Assembly: GCA_002591605.1 (NCBI GenBank)
Contig: PCDA01000025.1
Location: forward strand, 1 to 15,558
Origin: Fidelibacterota bacterium
Lineage (GTDB): Bacteria; Marinisomatota; Marinisomatia; SCGC-AAA003-L08; TMED161
Length of the DNA stretch: 15,558 nt
Direction of reading: 5' to 3'
Below the pieces are notes generated by a model, which was given only the letters and a program-made list of their open reading frames with translations, was not told the DNA's origin and ran no database searches. Position numbers and translations under genes: made by a program. Shown here piece by piece: positions 1-11,500 of the stretch (positions are counted from its first letter, which is position 1; every line of letters starts with the position of its first letter).

Positions 1-3
1 CAT
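1..3 (-). other. Start codon of a truncated downstream gene
   Basis: The window opens with CAT, an ATG on the minus strand one base after the tuf TAA. The identical TAA-G-ATG arrangement at the other end of the window starts rpmG. Here the gene beyond the ATG is cut off. In most bacteria with this operon rpsJ (uS10) follows tufA, so rpsJ is the likely identity. If the molecule really were circular it would be rpmG instead. Only the codon itself is seen. Confidence 0.4.
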
Positions 4-119
4 CTTATTCTATAATCTCCGTTACAACACCAGCACCTACAGTATGACCACCTTCTCTAATCGCAAATCGTAATTCTTTTTCCATCGCAATTGGAGTGAT
101 AAGCTCTATTGTAAGATTA
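1..119. repeat. Left copy of a 119-bp exact terminal direct repeat
   Basis: Bases 1-119 are identical, base for base, to 15440-15558 in the same orientation. On the minus strand the repeat is the last 37 codons of tuf, the TAA stop, one G, and an ATG that begins the next gene. It is therefore protein-coding sequence, not an IS end, att site or phage terminal repeat. The length is odd and the match ends abruptly at the window edge, as expected for a k-mer overlap in a de Bruijn assembly. The simplest reading is two copies of tuf collapsed into one graph path. A truly circular molecule with a single tuf cannot be excluded from sequence alone, but it would be biologically odd. Confidence 0.95.
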
Positions 120-1195
120 ACATTATCTCCTGGCATTACCATTTCACTACCTTCTTCTAGCGTAACTGAACCTGTTACATCTGTAGTTCTAAAATAGAAC
201 TGAGGTCTATAATTATTAAAGAAAGGAGTATGTCTTCCACCCTCTTCTTTCTTGAGCACATAAACTTCAGCTTTAAACTTTGTATGTGGAGTAATAGACC
301 CAGGTTTTGCAAGCACCATACCTCTTGCGATATCTTCTTTATCTATACCTCTTAATAGCAATCCTGCGTTATCACCTGCTTCACCTTGATCTAGAAGTTT
401 TCTAAACATTTCTACACCTGTACAAACAGAAGATTTATCGCAACCCATACCTACGATTGCCATTTCATCACCTACCTTAATAACTCCAGACTCAATTCTA
501 CCTGTAGCTACTGTACCTCTTCCAGTTATTGAAAATACATCTTCAATTGGCATTAAGAAGTCTTTATCTACAGCTCTTTCTGGCGTAGGAATAAATGAAT
601 CAACTTGATCCATTAAATCATAAATCTTTTGAGCATCATCTCCACTACCATCTGAGTTCAATGCATTTAATGCTGAACCTTGAATGATTGGCGTATCATC
701 ACCTGGGAACCCATACTCACTTAGTAGCTCTCTTAGCTCCATCTCAACAAGTTCTAATAATTCTGGATCATCAACTTGATCACATTTATTCATAAATACA
801 ACAATTGATGGTACATTAACCTGTTTCGCTAAAAGCAAATGTTCTCTTGTTTGTTGCATCGGACCATCTGTAGCCGCTACCACTAAAATAGCTCCATCCA
901 TTTGAGCTGCACCTGTAATCATATTTTTAATATAGTCCGCGTGACCAGGACAGTCAACGTGAGCATAGTGACGACCATCTGTCTCGTATTCAACGTGAGA
1001 AGTATTAATAGTAATACCTCTTTCTTTTTCTTCTGGGGCATTATCTATTTGATCAAAATCTTGATTTGCAGCCAATCCTTTTGTTGATAAACATTTTGTT
1101 ATCGCTGCTGTTAATGTAGTCTTACCATGGTCAACGTGACCAATTGTTCCTACGTTAACATGGGGCTTGGTTCTTTCAAATTTTTCTTTTGACAT
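5..1195 (-). CDS. tuf: Elongation factor Tu (complete copy)
   Basis: EF-Tu is the GTPase that carries aminoacyl-tRNA to the ribosomal A site in the cytoplasm. The 396-residue product has the usual length and all G-domain motifs: GHVDHGKT at 19-26 (P loop), RGITI at 59-63 (switch I), DCPGH at 81-85 (switch II), NKCD at 136-139 and SAL at 174-176 (guanine recognition). Two beta-barrel domains follow, ending in the conserved [10 protein letters not shown] tail. An AAGGAG ribosome-binding site stands about 10 nt before the ATG, which fixes the start. It lies 26 nt downstream of fusA, as tufA does in str operons. One G after its TAA there is an ATG (bases 1-3), the first codon of the next gene, probably rpsJ. 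No damage or missing residue was seen. Confidence 0.98.
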   Translation of the reverse strand: MSKEKFERTKPHVNVGTIGHVDHGKTTLTAAITKCLSTKGLAANQDFDQIDNAPEEKERGITINTSHVEYETDGRHYAHVDCPGHADYIKNMITGAAQMDGAILVVAATDGPMQQTREHLLLAKQVNVPSIVVFMNKCDQVDDPELLELVEMELRELLSEYGFPGDDTPIIQGSALNALNSDGSGDDAQKIYDLMDQVDSFIPTPERAVDKDFLMPIEDVFSITGRGTVATGRIESGVIKVGDEMAIVGMGCDKSSVCTGVEMFRKLLDQGEAGDNAGLLLRGIDKEDIARGMVLAKPGSITPHTKFKAEVYVLKKEEGGRHTPFFNNYRPQFYFRTTDVTGSVTLEEGSEMVMPGDNVNLTIELITPIAMEKELRFAIREGGHTVGAGVVTEIIE

Positions 1196-1221
1196 AAAAC
1201 TATATCTCCTTAATACTGTTC

Positions 1222-3312
1222 TTAGTTACTAACTGTTGACCCTGAATATTTTTCAGTAATTTCATCTTGTAATTTCTGTGGAAGTGGACTGTAATGTGAA
1301 AACTGCATAGTAAAAACAGCTCTTCCTTGTGTTAATGATCTTAATTCTGTTGCATATCCAAACATTTGTGCCAGTGGAACTTCTGCAGAAATAATTTGAA
1401 AATTATTTTTCAAACTCATTCCTTTCATTATTCCTCTTCTAGAGGTTATATCTCCATTCACACTTCCTAAATATTCATCAGGTGTTGTTACTTCTAACGA
1501 CATTATTGGCTCCAACAATATTGGACTAGCTTTTTTTACTGCTTCCTTAAATGCCATTGATCCAGCAATCTTAAAAGACATCTCATTCGAATCAACATCA
1601 TGGTAAGAACCATAGGTTAATGTAATTTTAACATCTTCAATCGGAAAGCCTGCAAGGACTCCGTTTTGTGTTGCTTCTTCAATACCCTTTTTAACTGAAG
1701 GGATATACTCCTTTGGAATAACACCACCAACTATCTGGTTTTCAAACTCAAAGCCTTTTCCAAGTTCATTTGGCTCAACTGTTATAACTACATGGCCGTA
1801 TTGACCTCTACCGCCAGACTGCTTTGCATATTTAGTGTCTTGCTCAACACTTTTGGTTATTCCCTCTTTATATGAAACCTGAGGGTTTCCAATATTAATA
1901 TTAACCTTAAATTCTCTTTTTAGTCTATCGGCCAGAACTTCAAGATGTAATTCTCCCATTCCCGATATTATGGTTTGGCCCGATTCTTCATCTGAATGAA
2001 CTTTAAAAGTTGGATCTTCTTCAGCAAGCTTTGATAAGGCTATACCTAGATTTTCCTGATCATCATTTGATGCGGGTTCAACTGCAATTGATATAACTGG
2101 ATCTAAGAAATCAATAGATTCTAAAATGATAGGACTTTCTTTGACGCACAACGTATCACCCGTTTTGGTATCTTTTAATCCAACAATACCAGCTATTTCT
2201 CCGGTATTAATAGTATCTCTATCCTCTCTTTTGTTGGAATGCATTAACATTAATCTACTTACGCGTTCCATTTTTCCAGAATTTGGATTAAAAATCTTAT
2301 CTCCTTTTGAAATCTTGCCACTGTATACTCTTACAAATGTCAATCTTCCAACAAAAGGGTCTGTCATAATTTTAAAAGCTAGTGCACTAAATGGTTCTGC
2401 GTCTTCAGGCTTTCTAGTTAATTCTTTTTCTTTATCATCTACATCTACTCCAGAAACTTCACCTACATCAACTGGAGAAGGTAAAAATTCAATTATATAA
2501 TCTAATAGGCTTTGAACGCCTTTATTTTTGAAAGCTGAACCACAAAGCATTGGAATAATATCACCAGAAACACATGATTTACGTATTGCTGGCATTAACT
2601 CATCTGTGGATATTTCATTACCTTCTAGATATTTCTCCATGAGATTTTCATCATTTGAAGCAGTTTCCTCTAACAAATGCTCTCTCCATTTATTCGCCTC
2701 ATCTTTCAAATCATCAGGGATATCGACAACATCAAAATTCTGACCATCATCTTCAGCATACATTATTGCTTTCATTTCAATTAAGTCGACAACTCCTTTA
2801 AAAGTCTCTCCTGCACCAATAGGAATATTTAGAGGAACCGGATTTGTTCCAAATCTATCTTTCATCATTTCAATGACATTGTAATAATCAGCTCCCGCTC
2901 TATCCATTTTATTTACAAATGCAATTCTTGGAACTTTATACTTATCGGCCTGCCTCCAGACTGTTTCAGATTGAGGTTCAACTCCTCCAACAGCACAAAA
3001 ACATGCAACTGCACCATCTAAAACCCTTAAAGATCTTTCAACTTCAATTGTAAAGTCAACGTGTCCTGGAGTATCAATAATATTAATTCGATGATCTTTC
3101 CAAAAACATGTCGTTGCTGCTGAAGTAATAGTGATACCTCGCTCTTTTTCTTGGTCCATCCAATCCATGGTTGCAGCGCCGTCATGAACTTCACCTAACC
3201 TATGAAGTCTACCAGTGTAATACAATATTCGCTCTGTAGTAGTTGTCTTGCCGGCATCGATATGAGCCATTATACCTATATTTCTTACATCTTTTAATGG
3301 AGTTGTTTTCAT
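1222..3312 (-). CDS. fusA: Elongation factor G
   Basis: EF-G is the translocase GTPase that moves tRNA and mRNA through the ribosome after peptide transfer, and acts with RRF in ribosome recycling. The 696-residue protein has the standard length. G-domain motifs are intact: AHIDAGKT at 16-23, RGITI at 58-62, DTPGH at 80-84 and NKMD at 134-137. The rest has the domain II-V pattern, including the C-terminal segment with [14 protein letters not shown]. The ATG lies 6 nt after the rpsG stop, and no Shine-Dalgarno sequence is visible in that gap or at the end of rpsG, so translation may be coupled to rpsG. It sits in the classical rpsL-rpsG-fusA-tuf order. The switch and G1-G4 regions look wild type, and the sequence resembles the ordinary translational EF-G of FCB bacteria rather than a tetracycline-protection paralog. 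Confidence 0.98.
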   Translation of the reverse strand: MKTTPLKDVRNIGIMAHIDAGKTTTTERILYYTGRLHRLGEVHDGAATMDWMDQEKERGITITSAATTCFWKDHRINIIDTPGHVDFTIEVERSLRVLDGAVACFCAVGGVEPQSETVWRQADKYKVPRIAFVNKMDRAGADYYNVIEMMKDRFGTNPVPLNIPIGAGETFKGVVDLIEMKAIMYAEDDGQNFDVVDIPDDLKDEANKWREHLLEETASNDENLMEKYLEGNEISTDELMPAIRKSCVSGDIIPMLCGSAFKNKGVQSLLDYIIEFLPSPVDVGEVSGVDVDDKEKELTRKPEDAEPFSALAFKIMTDPFVGRLTFVRVYSGKISKGDKIFNPNSGKMERVSRLMLMHSNKREDRDTINTGEIAGIVGLKDTKTGDTLCVKESPIILESIDFLDPVISIAVEPASNDDQENLGIALSKLAEEDPTFKVHSDEESGQTIISGMGELHLEVLADRLKREFKVNINIGNPQVSYKEGITKSVEQDTKYAKQSGGRGQYGHVVITVEPNELGKGFEFENQIVGGVIPKEYIPSVKKGIEEATQNGVLAGFPIEDVKITLTYGSYHDVDSNEMSFKIAGSMAFKEAVKKASPILLEPIMSLEVTTPDEYLGSVNGDITSRRGIMKGMSLKNNFQIISAEVPLAQMFGYATELRSLTQGRAVFTMQFSHYSPLPQKLQDEITEKYSGSTVSN

Positions 3313-3318
3313 AATTTT

Positions 3319-3786
3319 TTATCTAAAATGAGCAAAAGCTTTATTTGCTTCAGCCATTTTATGCGTATCCTCTTTTTTCTTAACTGATGAACCTTCGTTA
3401 TTATATGCAGCTACTATTTCTGCTGCCAATCTATCAGACATGCTATTTCCTTTTCTAGCTTTTGCATATCCAATTATCCATCTCATTGCCAACGCAACTT
3501 TTCTTTGTTGAGGAACCTCAACAGGTACTTGATATGTCGCCCCACCAATTCTCTTAGATTTTACCTCAAGCATTGGACTTACATTATTTATTGCTTTTTT
3601 AAAAACTTCTAAACCATCATCAGTCTTCATTGTTGATTTTATCTTTTCTATACTTGAATAAAAAATTGATTCAGCTAAACTTTTCTTACCATCATTCATT
3701 AAATTATTTATGAATTTTGCTACCACCAAATCTTTAAACAATGGATCTGGCAATATTTCTCTTTTCTCTGGTCTACGTCTTCTCAT
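3319..3786 (-). CDS. rpsG: 30S ribosomal protein uS7
   Basis: uS7 nucleates assembly of the 30S head by binding the 3' major domain of 16S rRNA, and lines the exit-site mRNA channel. The 155-residue product has the family length. It starts with the basic MRRRRPEKR tail, has the conserved RIGGATYQVPVEV beta-hairpin region at 79-91, and ends in DTHKMAEANKAFAHFR, a bacterial S7 signature. The ATG is preceded by AAGGA about 6 nt upstream, directly after the rpsL stop 8 nt away. In E. coli S7 is the translational repressor of the str operon, acting at the rpsL-rpsG junction. Here that junction is only 8 nt, so an E. coli-like intergenic repressor site cannot be present in the same form. Confidence 0.97.
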   Translation of the reverse strand: MRRRRPEKREILPDPLFKDLVVAKFINNLMNDGKKSLAESIFYSSIEKIKSTMKTDDGLEVFKKAINNVSPMLEVKSKRIGGATYQVPVEVPQQRKVALAMRWIIGYAKARKGNSMSDRLAAEIVAAYNNEGSSVKKKEDTHKMAEANKAFAHFR

Positions 3787-3794
3787 TTAAATCC

Positions 3795-4166
3795 TTATTT
3801 AGGTTTTTTCGCTCCATATCTAGATCTACTTGATTTTCTACCTTCAACTCCAGCGGGATCTAATACACCTCTTATAACGTGATATCTAACTCCTGGTAAA
3901 TCTTTAACCCTACCCCCTTCAATAAGAACAATCGAATGCTCTTGAAGGTTATGCCCTTCTCCTGGTATATAAGCAGCTACCTCATAACCATTAGATAATC
4001 TAACACGAGCTACCTTTCTTAAAGCTGAGTTAGGTTTCTTAGGTGTAGTTGTATATACACGTGTACACACTCCTCTTTTTTGAGGACATTTTTCTAGTGC
4101 AGGAACCTTATTTTTCTTAGTTTGTCTTTTCCTGCCTTTTCTTATTAACTGATTTATCGTCGGCAT
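3795..4166 (-). CDS. rpsL: 30S ribosomal protein uS12
   Basis: uS12 is part of the decoding centre and controls tRNA selection accuracy. The 123-residue product matches the family. The PKKPNS loop holds K43 and K44, and GGRVKDLPG holds K88 and D89. These are the positions where streptomycin-resistance changes occur in other bacteria, and they look wild type here (inference from family knowledge). D89 is the residue that RimO methylthiolates in E. coli. A longer in-frame start exists 12 codons upstream at 4202. I chose MPTINQL because TGGAG sits 5 nt before this ATG and the family begins there. It is the first gene of the str block, after a 64-100 bp A/T-rich gap that could contain its promoter. 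Confidence 0.97.
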   Translation of the reverse strand: MPTINQLIRKGRKRQTKKNKVPALEKCPQKRGVCTRVYTTTPKKPNSALRKVARVRLSNGYEVAAYIPGEGHNLQEHSIVLIEGGRVKDLPGVRYHVIRGVLDPAGVEGRKSSRSRYGAKKPK

Positions 4167-4188
4167 TTTTACTCCAGTATAGCCCGTC

Positions 4189-4246
4189 AATATACATAAC
4201 AATTATTTATTATTGCAAAATAATTTATTTTTTTTTAAAAATATTA
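4189..4246 (-). promoter_or_regulatory. Candidate promoter with A/T-rich upstream tract for rpsL
   Basis: On the minus strand TTGCAA (4213-4218) and TATATT (4189-4194) are separated by 18 bases, a plausible -35/-10 pair. Just upstream are runs of five T and nine A (4228-4241), resembling an UP element or bent A-tract. Transcription would start about 15-20 nt before the rpsL ATG, just ahead of its Shine-Dalgarno sequence. In DNA this A/T-rich such pairs arise by chance, so the call is tentative. Read-through from rpoC is also possible. Confidence 0.3.
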
Positions 4247-4266
4247 GATATTGCGGACGATAGTTT

Positions 4267-7200
4267 TTACAATTCGCTATTTGAACCTACAACCTCTTCT
4301 TCTAAACTTTTATCAATTTCTTCTTCGCTATGGGGCAATATTATATCTCTATTTTTTAATGCGCCCGTGCCAGCTGGAATAAGTCTTCCAATTATAACAT
4401 TTTCCTTTAGTCCAGTGAGATTATCAGTTTTAGCAGATACAGCCGCATCTGTTAATACTCTAGTAGTTTCTTGGAACGAGGCAGCAGAAATAAAACTTTC
4501 TGTGTTCAAAGATGCTCGAGTTATACCCAGCAGTAAAGGAGATGATGTTGCAGGTTTCGCTTTACTTTTCTTAATAATTTTCTTTCCATCAGCTTTAAGT
4601 TCAAGGTTGTATTCTTGAATGTTTTTATTGCTGACTAAATCCCCAACCCGATAATCAGAATCACCTGGATCTTTAATTAATGACATTTCGCTAATTTTCA
4701 TATTTGAACGCTTAAGTTGATTTTTACTAACTCTATCACCTGGAAGATGATCAGTATCACCACCATTTTCAATAACTACTTTTTGCATCATCTGCTTAAC
4801 AATAACCTCAATATGCTTATCATTAATAGCAACTCCTTGGACCTGATAAACCTCTTGAATGGCTTCAACTAAATATTCTTGAACCCTAGATGCTCCTTTG
4901 ATTCTCAATATATCTTTAGGCGAAATCGAGCCTTCACATATTTTTTCACCAGCAAAGATTTGGTCATCATTATGAACTAAAATATGCTTGCCATAAGGAA
5001 TTTTATATGCCATTTCATTATTTTTTGAGACAACTTTTATCTCCCTGATGCCTCTTTTAATTTTACCATATACGACTTTTCCATCAATATCAGAAACAAC
5101 TGCAGGATTAGATGGGTTCCGGGCCTCAAATAACTCCGCGATTCTAGGTAGTCCGCCAGTAATATCCTTAGTTTTACCAACATCTTTTGGAATTTTTACA
5201 ATGATTTCACCTGATTTAACTTTATCACCTTCGTTAACAACGATAGTAGCTTTAACAGGCAAAATACTACTTGAACCTTTAGACGAACTTGAACCTTTTT
5301 TATCTAAAATTTCAATATGAGGGCTCAAATTTCTATTTCTAGATTCTGTTACAACGCCCATTTTTTTACCACCTTCTACAGCTTCCTTGACATAAGTTTC
5401 ACCCTCAATTAAATCTTTATATGCGACTATTCCATCATGTCTAGCTAATATAACGTCAGTGTATGGATCCCAAGCAAAAAGCAAGTCTCCTGCTTTAACT
5501 TTAACACCATCTTTAACTAAAACCTCAGAACCATATGGAACTTTCCACTTGTTTAATTCTCTTTTATTGCTATCAATTAGACTAATTTCACCAATTCTAT
5601 TCGTTGAAATCATAGAAAAAGTTCCATCTTCACCTTTAACTTTTTCTAATTGAACGTTTTTAGAAAACTTAATGATTCCTTCTTTTTTGGCAGTAATATT
5701 AGATTGCTCTAAAATTCTAGCTGCTGTACCCCCAATATGGAATGTTCTTAAAGTTAACTGGGTTCCAGGCTCACCAATAGATTGTGCAGCCATAATTCCA
5801 ACAGCATCACCAATTTGTGCAACTCTATTATTAGCCAAATTCAAGCCATAACATTTCTTGCATACACCAGATAGAGATTCACAGGTCAAAACGGATCTAA
5901 CTCCTACGGAGTAAACATTACTTGAGCTGATTTTCTCAAGAACAGAGTAATCAATTAACTCATCTTTTTTTGCTATAATATCTCCAGATATAGGATCAAT
6001 AACATCTTCAATCGTATATCTACCCCAAACTCTATCTTCTAAGGGCTCTATAACTTCTTCACCTTCTTTTAAATCTTCAAGATGTAAGCCTTGTATAGTT
6101 CCACAATCTTCTTCACTGATAGTTATATCTTGAGCAACATCTACCAACCTCCTAGTTAAATAACCTGCATCAGCTGTTTTTAGTGCCGTATCAGCAAGTC
6201 CTTTTCTTGCACCGTGAGTTGAAATAAAATATTCAAAAACTGAAAGACCTTCCTTAAAATTTGATTTAATAGGATTTTCAATAATTTCACCTGAAGATGA
6301 ACTACCAGTTGAACTTTTTCTAGGTTTGGCCATAAGACCTCTCATACCTGCTAACTGTTTTATTTGATCTTGACTGCCTCTTGCTCCAGAGTCTGCCATC
6401 ATATAAAGAGGATTAAACCCTTCATCATCAGACTTTAATTCATTAAACATTTCATTAGCTACTTCAGCTGTAGCATGAGTCCAAACGTCAATTGTTTTAT
6501 TATATCTTTCACCTTCGGTTAAAATATGCTTCTTGAATTTCGCTCTAATATCATCAACAACTTTATCGGCTTTACTTATTATTTCATCTTTTGAATCAGG
6601 TATATGAATATCATCAATTGCAATTGAAAGACCGCCTCTATATGCTGTTTCAAACCCTAAGTCTTTTAATTTATCTAAAAACTCTACTGTTTTAAAATTA
6701 CCCATTTCATGATAGGATTTGCTAACAATCTCGACTATTTGCTTTTTCCCAATAATTCTGTTTTGATATTCAAATCCTTTAGGAAGAACACTATTGAAAA
6801 TAATTCTACCTAATGTAGTATCTATAAGTTCACCATTTAATCTAAACTTAACTTTAGCGTGTAATGCTATTTTATCATTAACATAAGAAAGCTTAGCTTC
6901 ATCATATGAACCTAGAATGGTACCCTCTCCAATTTCATTATCTCTAGGTCTAGTTAAATAATAGCATCCTAAAATCATCTCTTGCGAAGGAATTGCTATT
7001 GGTCGACCATGTGCTGGATGCAAAATATTATGACTTGATAGCATTAATACCCAAGCTTCAGTTTGCGCTTCAGCTGATAAAGGAACGTGAACAGCCATTT
7101 GGTCTCCGTCAAAATCAGCATTAAATGCTGAACAAACCAACGGATGCAGCCGAATTGCTCTACCCTCAACAAGCTTAGGCTGGAATGCTTGAATTCCAAG

Positions 7201-8541
7201 CCGATGTAAAGTAGGAGCTCTATTTAAAAGGATTGGATGATTACTAACAACATATTCTAAAACAGAGAAGACTTCTTCTTGTTTTTTATCTATCATTATT
7301 TTTGCACTTTTAGCAGTCCTTGTGAGACCTCGCTTCATTAACTCATGTATAATCATCGGTTTAAATAACTCTATGGCCATTTCTTTAGGAATTCCACATT
7401 CATGAAGACTGAGTTCTGGTCCAACCACGATAACTGATCTACCAGAATAATCTACCCTTTTACCTAGTAGGTTTTGTCTAAATCTTCCAGATTTACCCTT
7501 AAGAGAATCACTCAATGACTTAAGTGGTCTTCTAGTTCCACTTCTAACGGCAGATTGAACTCTACTATTATCAAGTAAAGCATCTACTGCCTCCTGAAGC
7601 ATTCTTTTTTCATTTCTCAATATTACATCTGGTGCTTTAATATCCATTAATTGCTTTAATCTATTATTTCTAATGACAACTCGTCTATAAAGATCATTTA
7701 AATCTGACGCTGCAAACCTACCTCCATCAAGAGGAACTAATGGTCTCAATTCTGGAGGTATTACAGGAAGAATACTAATAACCATCCAATCAGGTTTATT
7801 GATTAATTCTTTTTCAAGCTTAGGATCAAAATGTTTTAGAATTCTTAGCCTTTTCAATGCACTTTCAACTTTGCTGGCTGAAGATTTGGGATCATTGACT
7901 ACGGCTGAAAGTTCATTAATTAACTTTTCAATATCTAAAGCTTTTAATAGCTCTAATATCCCTCTACCACCCATATAAGCTTTAAAGTAATTATCATCAT
8001 CCTTGTCTTGCTCTGAAACAACATGAATTCCAAATTCATCATCTAAATCTAAATACTCATCTTCATCAATTAAACTTCCTAGTTCTACTCCTGATGCACC
8101 AGGATTAGTTACTACATATTTTTCGTAATAAGTTATAGATTCTAACTCTTTTGTTGTATATCCAAGTAAATAACTAAGCTTGCTTGGAATAGACTTTAAA
8201 AACCAAATATGGACTACTGGAACTGCTAATGTAACATGTCCTAATCTTTCTCTTCTTACATTTTTTCTTGTTACTTCAACTCCACATCTATCGCATACAA
8301 TCCCTCTATATCTTATACCTTTATATTTTCCACAATGACATTCCCAATCCTTAATTGGCCCAAAAATCTTTTCACAAAAAAGGCCTTCTTTTTCAGGTTT
8401 ATAAGATCTGTAATTGATTGTCTCTGGTTTAAGCACTTCTCCAAAGGATCTTTCTAATATTTCTTCAGGTGATAACAAACCTAATGTGATTGCCTGAACA
8501 TCGCGAGATTTCATTGGTTTTGATAAATATGATTTATTCAA
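4267..8541 (-). CDS. rpoC: DNA-directed RNA polymerase beta' subunit
   Basis: RpoC forms the clamp and supplies the catalytic magnesium site of RNA polymerase. The 1424-residue protein has the first zinc site (C68, C70, C83, C86), the active-site NADFDGD at 474-480, the second zinc site (C813, C887, C894, C897), and a trigger-helix region around LRTFHIGG (H935). About 185 residues separate this from [12 protein letters not shown] (near 1131). That is the trigger-loop insertion known as SI3 in E. coli, also present in FCB bacteria. The start codon is TTG at 8539-8541. AGGAG lies 6 nt before it, and the next in-frame ATG, nine codons on, has no such site. rpoB ends 23 nt upstream. Two short serine-rich stretches (near 6300 and 5270-5300) are the only low-complexity parts, and one contains a small duplication. 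Confidence 0.98.
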   Translation of the reverse strand: MNKSYLSKPMKSRDVQAITLGLLSPEEILERSFGEVLKPETINYRSYKPEKEGLFCEKIFGPIKDWECHCGKYKGIRYRGIVCDRCGVEVTRKNVRRERLGHVTLAVPVVHIWFLKSIPSKLSYLLGYTTKELESITYYEKYVVTNPGASGVELGSLIDEDEYLDLDDEFGIHVVSEQDKDDDNYFKAYMGGRGILELLKALDIEKLINELSAVVNDPKSSASKVESALKRLRILKHFDPKLEKELINKPDWMVISILPVIPPELRPLVPLDGGRFAASDLNDLYRRVVIRNNRLKQLMDIKAPDVILRNEKRMLQEAVDALLDNSRVQSAVRSGTRRPLKSLSDSLKGKSGRFRQNLLGKRVDYSGRSVIVVGPELSLHECGIPKEMAIELFKPMIIHELMKRGLTRTAKSAKIMIDKKQEEVFSVLEYVVSNHPILLNRAPTLHRLGIQAFQPKLVEGRAIRLHPLVCSAFNADFDGDQMAVHVPLSAEAQTEAWVLMLSSHNILHPAHGRPIAIPSQEMILGCYYLTRPRDNEIGEGTILGSYDEAKLSYVNDKIALHAKVKFRLNGELIDTTLGRIIFNSVLPKGFEYQNRIIGKKQIVEIVSKSYHEMGNFKTVEFLDKLKDLGFETAYRGGLSIAIDDIHIPDSKDEIISKADKVVDDIRAKFKKHILTEGERYNKTIDVWTHATAEVANEMFNELKSDDEGFNPLYMMADSGARGSQDQIKQLAGMRGLMAKPRKSSTGSSSSGEIIENPIKSNFKEGLSVFEYFISTHGARKGLADTALKTADAGYLTRRLVDVAQDITISEEDCGTIQGLHLEDLKEGEEVIEPLEDRVWGRYTIEDVIDPISGDIIAKKDELIDYSVLEKISSSNVYSVGVRSVLTCESLSGVCKKCYGLNLANNRVAQIGDAVGIMAAQSIGEPGTQLTLRTFHIGGTAARILEQSNITAKKEGIIKFSKNVQLEKVKGEDGTFSMISTNRIGEISLIDSNKRELNKWKVPYGSEVLVKDGVKVKAGDLLFAWDPYTDVILARHDGIVAYKDLIEGETYVKEAVEGGKKMGVVTESRNRNLSPHIEILDKKGSSSSKGSSSILPVKATIVVNEGDKVKSGEIIVKIPKDVGKTKDITGGLPRIAELFEARNPSNPAVVSDIDGKVVYGKIKRGIREIKVVSKNNEMAYKIPYGKHILVHNDDQIFAGEKICEGSISPKDILRIKGASRVQEYLVEAIQEVYQVQGVAINDKHIEVIVKQMMQKVVIENGGDTDHLPGDRVSKNQLKRSNMKISEMSLIKDPGDSDYRVGDLVSNKNIQEYNLELKADGKKIIKKSKAKPATSSPLLLGITRASLNTESFISAASFQETTRVLTDAAVSAKTDNLTGLKENVIIGRLIPAGTGALKNRDIILPHSEEEIDKSLEEEVVGSNSEL

Positions 8542-8564
8542 GATATTCTCCTAAAAATTAGTTT

Positions 8565-11500
8565 TTAATGCAACTTTACTTTCAGCCCTAAACCTTCTAA
8601 TTCTTTAACCAAAACATTAAATGATTCTGGAATATTTGGCTCAGGAGTATTAGAGCCTCTTACTAAAGAATTATATAGCTTAGTCCTTCCATTTATATCA
8701 TCTGATTTTGTTGTCAACACTTCTTGTAGAGTATGAGCGGCCCCGTAAGCTTCTAGAGCCCATACTTCCATCTCACCAAACCTCTGACCACCCAACTGCG
8801 CTTTTCCTCCAAGAGGTTGCTGAGTAATTAGAGAGTATGGTCCAGTTGACCTAGCATGCATCTTATCATCGACTAAATGTGATAACTTCATCATATAAGT
8901 AGTTCCTACTGCAACTGGATGCTTCATTTTTTCGCCAGTCCTGCCATCATAAAGCATAATTTTACTATTTCTAGGTAAGCCAGCTTTATCTAATTTATTC
9001 TCTACATCATTAAATGTGGCACCATCAAACACTGGAGTTGCATATCTTTCATTTAATTCTTGACCTGCCCAACCAAGCATCGCTTCATATAATTGACCAA
9101 GATTCATCCTAGAAGGAACACCTAAAGGATTTAATATAATGTCTATCGGTTTACCATCTTCCGTGTAAGGCATATCTTCTTCAGGGACAAGAATAGATAC
9201 AATACCCTTGTTGCCATGTCGACCAGCCATCTTGTCTCCAACAGAAACTTTTCTTTTCTGAGCTATGTAAACCTTGGCTAGCTTCATAACTCCTTGCTGA
9301 AGCTCATCACCTACTCTTAATTTAAAGACATCCTTTTCAAGAGTTTCTTCAAGAATTCTTAAACTTTTCTTATAATTTTTCCATATTTTTAAGATCTTAT
9401 TCCAATCCGCCATACTGTCAACCCATGGAGATTTTAATGATAAGTTTTCAAAGTTTAATTTTGAAATTCTATTTTTATTTAATAAGGTTTTGGCTTTTAG
9501 AACTGTTTTATTAGTGATAAAATCCCTTATTCCTCCAGAAAGTTTATCTAAAAGAGCTTCTTTTAATTTTTCATCTCTAGTTTTCATCAAATCTACTCTT
9601 TTTTGTCTACCTTCTTTCTGTAATTCTCTAATTTTTCTTTTTTCATCAAGACGCAAAGAACTACTTTTTCTCTCAAAAAGTTGAGTTTCTACAACAACTC
9701 CATGAACACCTGAATCACATCTTTTTGAGGCATCTTTAACATCTCCTGCTTTTTCTCCGAAAATGGCTCTCAATAACTTTTCTTCAGGACTAGGCTCAGT
9801 TTCTCCTTTGGGAGTTACTTTGCCTACTAAAATATCTCCAGGATGTACTTCTGCACCAACTCGAACTATTCCAACATCATCAAGGTTTCTAGTAGCTTCT
9901 TCGCTCACGTTTGGAATTTCATTTGTTAACTCTTCTTCACCCCTTTTTGTATCACGAATTTCAACTTCGAACTCTTTTATATGCAATGATGTTAAAATAT
10001 CTTCTTTCATTAATTTTTCATTTAATATTATTGCATCTTCAAAATTATAGCCTCTCCATGGCATATAAGCTACTTTTAAATTTCTCCCCAAAGCTAGCTC
10101 GCCATGATTGGTTGAGTGTCCATCAGCCAAAAGTTCTCCTTTTTTTATTCTTTGGCCTGCCTTGACTCTTGGAACTTGATTTACACATGTATTTTGATTA
10201 GTCCTTAGATATTTTTTTAATCTGTAATGTACGATATTATGATCATCAGTAATTTCTAAATCCTGATCTTTAGAATCAACTTTAATGACAATTAACTTTG
10301 AATCTACGTATTCAATTTTGCCTGTATGTTTTGAATATAAAGCCGATCTTGAATCACGAGCTACCACTGATTCCATACCTGTTCCGACGATTGGCGTTTC
10401 TGGCCTTAAAAGTGGAACAGATTGTCTCATCATATTTGATCCCATAAGGGCTCTGTTAGCATCATCATTTTCTAAAAAAGGAATCAGCGAAGCTGAAACA
10501 CTCACTATCTGATTAGATGATACATCCATATAGTCAATACTATTTGATGAAATAATTGGAAAATCTTCACCATGCCTTGCTCTTATGTTTTCATTAGAAA
10601 ACTTATTATTTTTTAAATTTTCTGTAGCCTCAGCAATATATGCTCTATCTTCTTCATCAGGAGATAAGTATATAATTTCATCAGTAACTTTGTGTGACTT
10701 ATTTATCTTTTCTACGATTCTGTAAGGAGACTCAATGAATCCTAAATTGTTGACTTTAGCGAAAGTTGCTAAAGAATTTATCAATCCAATGTTAGGTCCC
10801 TCTGGAGTTTCAATTGGACATAATCTACCATAGTGAGTATGATGAACATCTCTTACTTCGAAACCCGCTCTTTCTCTAGATAATCCACCTGGACCAAGCG
10901 AGGAAATTCTTCTTTTGTGTGTTATTTCAGCTAAAGGATTTGTTTGATCCATGAATTGAGATAACTGACTGGTACCAAAAAAAGTATTAAGTACTGTTGT
11001 AATGATTCTAGAATTAACTAAATCTTGAGGAGTTAAACTTTCGGCTTCTCTTTGATTCATTCTATCTCTGATATTTCTTTGCATTCTACTTAAAGAGATG
11101 TTGAATTGATTTGCCAACTGCTCTCCAACTGTTCTAATTCTTCTATTGCCGAGATGGTCAATATCATCTGTAGTTCTCTCGCCATTTCTCATATCGATTA
11201 GATATTTAAATACTTCAATAAAATCCTCTTTTGTCAAAACAGAATCTTCTATTGAAGCATCTAAGTCAAACTTTTTGTTGATTCGATATCTTCCAACCGC
11301 ACCTAAATCATATTTTTTATTTGAAAAAAACATTTTTTCAATAAATTTTTGAGCGACATCAACACTGGGAGCTTCACCTGTTCTTAAATGTGAGTATAAC
11401 AAAAGGAGAGCTTCATCAGTTGAAGATGTAGGATCTTTTTCAAAGGTGTTTTTTAGAATTTGAGTTTTAAGAGAATCTTCATTAGCTAATAAGACTATTG

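Noticed and set aside
2126..2500. Plus-strand open frame inside fusA, and similar plus-strand frames throughout (for example 4367-4618, 9763-10050, 12439-12753)
   Set aside because: Each lies opposite a strongly conserved gene, has no ribosome-binding site or recognisable motif, and its composition is that of antisense codons.
4167..4202. Longer rpsL start 12 codons upstream
   Set aside because: The family starts at MPTINQL, and a TGGAG ribosome-binding site is correctly spaced before that ATG. The extension would also run through it.
4201..4225. 8-bp inverted repeat between rpoC and rpsL as a terminator
   Set aside because: The stem is A/T only, and in the direction of transcription it is not followed by a T run.
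6290..6320. Serine-rich stretch in RpoC as an inserted element
   Set aside because: It is a few codons in a variable loop directly before the conserved GEIIENPI segment, with the frame intact and no repeat boundaries.
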